Source: Lelliottia sp. JS-SCA-14 (GTDB taxonomy: Bacteria; Pseudomonadota; Gammaproteobacteria; Enterobacterales; Enterobacteriaceae). Taken from it: a stretch of 64,000 nucleotides of DNA. Below the pieces are notes generated by a model that was given only the letters and a program-made list of their open reading frames with translations, had not been told where the DNA came from and searched no databases. The position numbers and the translations under genes are program-made. This document shows, piece by piece, positions 60,964 through 64,000 of the stretch. The stretch lies in the NCBI RefSeq assembly GCF_035593345.1, contig NZ_CP141606.1, positions 3,100,001 through 3,164,000 on the forward strand, written 5' to 3'. Positions within the stretch are counted from its first letter, which is position 1. Every line of letters begins with the position of its first letter.

Positions 60964-61041
60964 ACTTCCCTACGCTGGCATTATCCAGATCAGGTGGTAC
61001 GGGTATTTCTCAGCCTTCAACGAAGAAGGGCACCCCGAGTC
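60964..61041 (-). promoter_or_regulatory. TPP riboswitch (thi box) of thiM
   Basis: On the minus strand the aptamer begins GACTCGGGGTGCCC. It has the pyrimidine-binding CTGAGA followed by AATACCCG, the ACCTGATCTGGATAATGCCA segment, and the CAGCGTAGGGAAGTC end. It is nearly identical to the E. coli thiM thi box. The 50-nt stretch between the aptamer and the thiM start contains the AGGAG site and would act as the expression platform controlling translation initiation by TPP. Confidence 0.96.
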
Positions 61042-61601
61042 AAATCATTTATAAAACAATCATTTACACATTGAAAATGTGTAGGTATTTAGTGTAACCG
61101 GGGCATAGTCGCAGGAGCAAGAATTTTCGATTTATCACAGTTGTTATCACACCGGAAATAGACAAATCACGTAATCAATCACCTCAATGTGTTCACCCGC
61201 TCGAATAGTCGATGAATGAATCAGGAGCATAGGAAAGTACGGATTTGACAAGCTAATCCTACACCCGGTATCGCTTCTTCACCACCAGGCAGGAGGTAAC
61301 CAAAAGACTAACAACACCAATAAAAGAAAACCAAACACCTAAAATCAACATTAGAGGAAAAATAAAAGTAAACTATTATGCTCTTCCTTTATCGTTCCCT
61401 TATGCTTTTCTCTCTATTGTGGCCTCTAGCTTTCGACGAATCCGTTTCTTAGCTGGCGATATTTAGCAACACTAAATCTTGATGTTATTTCACTTAAATC
61501 CATTTAATTTTAGGAGCCTTCTCGGAAAAACCTTTTCCTTACTTGATCCTTTTGGTAGTACGATTAACGATCAATACCTACAAGGATCAGAGGGATATTG
61601 A
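61042..61601. other. AT-rich region between the thiM leader and the T6SS cargo genes
   Basis: A 560-bp non-coding stretch marking the change from GC-rich core to AT-rich accessory DNA. It contains a short thi-leader-like fragment (TATCGCTTCTTCAC at 61269-61282, followed by CACCAGGCAGGAGG) in plus orientation. It presumably also holds the promoter of the rightward module, which I could not place. Confidence 0.5.
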
Positions 61602-62165
61602 ATGCCAGTTGATGAAAGTATAAAACCCACATCAGGAACCCCCATTGTAGCTGGAGGAATCAGGCAACTTACGTTAGGTGAGATAGCTCTCGCTAAAACG
61701 CTTTTCGGTGGAAGCCTCATTTATAGCCGCATTTGGGTACATCGTGAAAGCTACCTCCCCTTCAACATGCAACCTGTAGATGTTGCTATGACTCCTAACG
61801 GCGAACTATGGTTTAGAGAAGGAACCTATTCACCTGATTTTTCATTAGAGCAAGACCTACAAAAGAAACATAGATTCATGCACGAAATGGTTCACGCATG
61901 GCAAGCACAAAAAGGTATGTTTGTTAGAACAAGAGGCTTATTTTCTCGCTTCGCTGATTACAGTTATACCTTAGATAAAGCTGATTTCCTCCATTATGGA
62001 TTAGAACAACAAGCATCAATAGCTAGTGATTATTGGCTACTTGTCACATATGGCTTTAATAGAGATACATCTTATTTAGCAGAATACCAAGATTACAATC
62101 CTAGCTTATCTACTCATGAATTAATAAGAAGATACAAAGCCGTGTTAAAGGGTTTCCCTGGATGA
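61602..62165 (+). CDS. Zincin-like HExxH protein, probable T6SS effector
   Basis: A 187-residue protein without signal sequence, similar in type to the small vgr-related proteins found beside VgrG, Hcp or Rhs genes. The motif HEMVHAWQ at residues 94-101 is an HExxH zinc-metallopeptidase signature, and an upstream MTPNGELWFREGTYSPDF resembles the substrate-side strand of such enzymes. It lies 4 nt overlapping a lipoprotein gene and close to hcp. The arrangement suggests a toxin (peptidoglycan or protein target) delivered through Hcp. GAGGG precedes the ATG. Function is inferred. Confidence 0.7.
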   Translation: MPVDESIKPTSGTPIVAGGIRQLTLGEIALAKTLFGGSLIYSRIWVHRESYLPFNMQPVDVAMTPNGELWFREGTYSPDFSLEQDLQKKHRFMHEMVHAWQAQKGMFVRTRGLFSRFADYSYTLDKADFLHYGLEQQASIASDYWLLVTYGFNRDTSYLAEYQDYNPSLSTHELIRRYKAVLKGFPG

Positions 62166-62491
62166 AAGGATTACTAATACTACCTGTGATATTTCTTCTT
62201 TCAGGCTGCCCTGGTGGAGGTGTGCCAATTGCTGAACATCGTAGCATTTTTAGAGAAGGTGATACGATTTGTTTCACTGTAAATAAAACAGACGTGCTTG
62301 ATCGTTATAGCGTTTACTATTGGCCTGACAGGAAATATACAGTTATCAAAGCTGATGATAGAGTTTCTTTATCATACCCTGACACCTGTTTTAAAGTTAA
62401 GTTACATAATGGCTATCAGTACAATATTGCATATAGCCTTAATGGTAAAAGTTATTCAGATTCATTTTTTATTGATAAAGACGGGAATTAA
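62162..62491 (+). CDS. Periplasmic lipoprotein, probable immunity protein
   Basis: A 109-residue lipoprotein with signal MKGLLILPVIFLLSGC; Cys16 is the predicted lipidation site, and the +2 residue is proline, so outer-membrane sorting is expected. The rest is a small beta-rich domain with two further cysteines (TICFTV and TCFKV) that may form a disulfide. Its ATG overlaps the effector stop by 4 nt. The pairing and periplasmic location fit protection against the upstream effector; the assignment is by context and by similarity to families annotated as T6SS immunity lipoproteins. Confidence 0.65.
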   Translation: MKGLLILPVIFLLSGCPGGGVPIAEHRSIFREGDTICFTVNKTDVLDRYSVYYWPDRKYTVIKADDRVSLSYPDTCFKVKLHNGYQYNIAYSLNGKSYSDSFFIDKDGN

Positions 62492-62494
62492 AAT

Positions 62495-62995
62495 ATGTCA
62501 TTACCAGCTTATTTGTTTTTATATGATGAAAATGGGATGAAAATTCCAGGGGATTGTATGGCGTTAGGTCGTGAAGGTGCTATTGAGATAATGAATAGTA
62601 GCTATGGTGTACGCCAACCTGTAGATAGAGTTACAGGAAGCATGACAGGCTGTAGAATACATGACCCTATCACATTACATAAGCAACTTGATAAAGTAAG
62701 TCCTTACCTTGCTGTTGCCGTTTGTGAATCAAAACGATTGCAGAAAGCAGTGATAAAGTATTATGAAATTGTAGAAGCAGGGATAGAGGTAGAAATCTAT
62801 AATATCACGCTTGAAAGTGTCGTTATCTCATCGGTAGATTTTACCCATGTGTACTATCCGGGTAGCTCTAACCCTAACATGCACGAGGTTGTAGGGCTTA
62901 AATTCCGTGGGATTGAATGGAATTATGTTAGAGGGAATATCAAATATGATGACGCATGGATGAAACCAGCACCAGAAAGTCAGAATGCTAAATAA
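62495..62995 (+). CDS. Hcp-family type VI secretion protein
   Basis: A 166-residue Hcp1-like tube protein. It has the N-terminal beta strand MSLPAYLFLYDENG, GDCMALGREGAIEIMNSSYGVRQP, the HDPITLHKQLDKVSPYLAVAV core and a C-terminal VVGLKFRGIEWNYV strand. The length is that of a plain Hcp with no toxin extension. It would stack as hexamers inside the T6SS sheath and carry the effector in its lumen. No other T6SS structural gene is in the window, so it is an orphan copy that must rely on a main cluster elsewhere. GGGAA lies before the start. Confidence 0.85.
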   Translation: MSLPAYLFLYDENGMKIPGDCMALGREGAIEIMNSSYGVRQPVDRVTGSMTGCRIHDPITLHKQLDKVSPYLAVAVCESKRLQKAVIKYYEIVEAGIEVEIYNITLESVVISSVDFTHVYYPGSSNPNMHEVVGLKFRGIEWNYVRGNIKYDDAWMKPAPESQNAK

Positions 62996-63329
62996 GAAAT
63001 CATGGGGCTTCAATAACAAATCCATTTGAAATTACAGATAATATAGGTACAGAAAATGTCTTTGATTCCTGTTCTAACTTCACCGATTTCTTATCAGAGA
63101 TACTTGATACAGTAGCGTAACCTGTGCAGGGGTTTAAATGCCGCTCCGGTACATGAATAGGTGTCTAGGATGTTATTTTATTAATGCCGAAATATGAATT
63201 TCAATCTCTTTTTCAATGAGGAAGTGTAAAAAATGTGTGTTGCAGCTGTTATCGCTTAGATTGTTTGCTTGTTTGGATACGTAACGGCGTCGAGTGGCAG
63301 TATTGCTGGCTAGAGGATCGTCCTTAGAA

Positions 63330-63377
63330 GGTGGTACGGGTATTTCACAGCCTTAACGTGGAAGGGCACCCCGAGTC
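63330..63377 (-). pseudogene. Half copy of the thiM TPP riboswitch
   Basis: Forty-eight bases align with 60993-61041 of the intact aptamer with three substitutions and one deletion. On the minus strand it starts GACTCGGGGTGCCCTTCC and ends with ATACCCGTACCACC. The CTGAGA motif that binds the pyrimidine is changed to CTGTGA, and the pyrophosphate-binding half (CAGCGTAGGGAAGTC) is missing. It cannot be a working riboswitch. It has the same orientation as the intact copy, 2.3 kb away across the T6SS cargo module. Confidence 0.85.
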
Positions 63378-63686
63378 ATTTGGTACAAAACAGCTTACTT
63401 TTTCCAGCTTAGGGGAAGCTGCTTGTTGGCGTAAGCCCCCCCTACCGTTTATCGCTTCTTCACGCTGTACCTTGACACGAAAAAGTAGCCACCTGGTAAG
63501 CCCGGATACGGACTATAAACGGCAAGTGAGAAAATTAATCTTATAGGCAACGATTCAAGGAGCTTTACCGCCCTCCCCTCAAACTTATTAAACATTATAA
63601 AAAGCGCCACCTCACCTTCATCTGTAAGTATACATTGATATAACGAAATTAAATTGTATCTATATTGTAGTTGCCTAATCATCATT

Positions 63687-63717
63687 ATAAAACAGGGGTG
63701 TAAACCGCCTGTTTTAT
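63687..63717. terminator. Candidate bidirectional terminator
   Basis: ATAAAACAGG and CCTGTTTTAT form a perfect 10-bp stem with an 11-nt loop, with A-rich DNA on one side and T-rich on the other. The shape fits a bidirectional terminator closing the accessory block before the next gene. Confidence 0.45.
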
Positions 63718-63863
63718 CACCTTAAACAGGTTCATATAAGAACATTCGCATGATGTAGATCAATAATTTCACCATCACATTCCGGGATATTTCACCGCTA
63801 TTATCAATGTATAAAATTACGCATTGGTACATTTTCTCTTCTTTATCTGTGGTGGATAGCAAA

Positions 63864-64000
63864 ATGAAATTAGTTAATTTTAGAAATTCTACAATTGCGG
63901 TAGTTGTATTTGGTGCTTTAGTTGCTTCTACTTGTGCAAACGCCGCGACTCATGCTTCTGATGTGCAACTTTCTACAGGTATGGATCTGGAAACTCACCT
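63864..64000 (+). CDS. Exported protein of unknown function (5' part)
   Basis: The reading frame starts at an ATG preceded by GGTGG and runs off the window after 45 codons. The translation has a clear signal peptide (basic MKLVNFRN, hydrophobic STIAVVVFGALVAST, cleavage after CANA) and then THASDVQLSTGMDLETHL. No family can be named from this fragment. A fimbrial subunit or other secreted protein is possible; in E. coli a fimbrial operon lies not far beyond thiM, but that is only a hint. Confidence 0.6.
   Translation, partial: MKLVNFRNSTIAVVVFGALVASTCANAATHASDVQLSTGMDLETH

Larger units (their letters stand above)
62996..63863. other. Non-coding stretch with TPP riboswitch relic
   Basis: An 868-bp AT-rich region without a convincing gene. 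The short frames at 63331-63546 (plus) and 63449-63685 (minus) have no family features, and the first covers the relic. It contains the half riboswitch (63330-63377), a second copy of TATCGCTTCTTCAC (63450-63463), a terminator-like palindrome (63687-63717) and, near its end, the promoter of the exported protein gene. Confidence 0.6.

Noticed and set aside
63331..63546. A 71-codon plus-strand frame downstream of hcp
   Set aside because: It runs through the riboswitch relic and a thi-leader fragment and has no ribosome-binding site or family features.
61042..63863. Prophage or integrative element with an integrase
   Set aside because: No integrase, transposase or tRNA target is visible; only the direct repeat of the half riboswitch suggests an edge.

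Overview
The window is chromosomal DNA from a member of the Enterobacteriaceae, most like Enterobacter or a close relative. Gene order follows the E. coli K-12 wza-to-thiM interval almost gene for gene: colanic acid operon, yegH, asmA, dcd, udk, yegE, alkA, yegD, mdtABCD-baeSR, yegP, trhP, cyaR, yegS, fbaB, yegTUV, yegW, thiD, thiM. The proteins are highly similar to the E. coli versions but clearly diverged. The bulk is GC-rich and two accessory stretches are AT-rich. Assignment to genus is inference from synteny and repeat types.

Layout. Positions 1-16138 (minus strand) hold the colanic acid cluster from wza to the 5' part of wcaJ. It covers export (wza, wzb, wzc), glycosyl- and acetyltransferases (wcaA, wcaB, wcaC, wcaE, wcaF, wcaI), the polymerase (wcaD) and GDP-fucose/GDP-mannose supply (gmd, fcl, gmm, manC, manB). 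Its leader carries a JUMPstart/ops element and a candidate RcsAB box. Positions 16832-28271 carry yegH, asmA, dcd, udk, the diguanylate cyclase yegE, alkA and yegD. A 620-bp element bounded by nested inverted repeats sits between yegH and asmA. Positions 28272-39552 carry a REP cluster, a BaeR box and the tightly coupled mdtABCD-baeSR efflux operon.

Positions 39602-43953 are an accessory three-gene operon. It encodes an intimin/invasin-type outer-membrane barrel and two exported proteins, resembling Salmonella zirTSU. The proteins share modules, including a C-terminal domain with an EF-hand-like loop. Positions 44231-47228 return to core genes (yegP, trhP, the sRNA gene cyaR with a class II CRP promoter, yegS). 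Positions 47320-53678 are a six-gene operon of a family-5 peptide/opine-type ABC transporter plus an enolase-superfamily enzyme of unknown substrate. Positions 54040-60913 carry fbaB, yegTUV with the regulator yegW, and the thiamin salvage pair thiM-thiD under a TPP riboswitch.

From 61042 to the end the DNA is AT-rich and accessory. It carries a small orphan type VI secretion cargo module (HExxH protein, lipoprotein, Hcp). The module is followed by a half copy of the thiM TPP riboswitch in the same orientation as the intact one, and by the start of an unidentified exported protein. The riboswitch relic and the modular zir-like operon are the most unusual things seen. No tRNA, rRNA, CRISPR array or intact insertion sequence was found.
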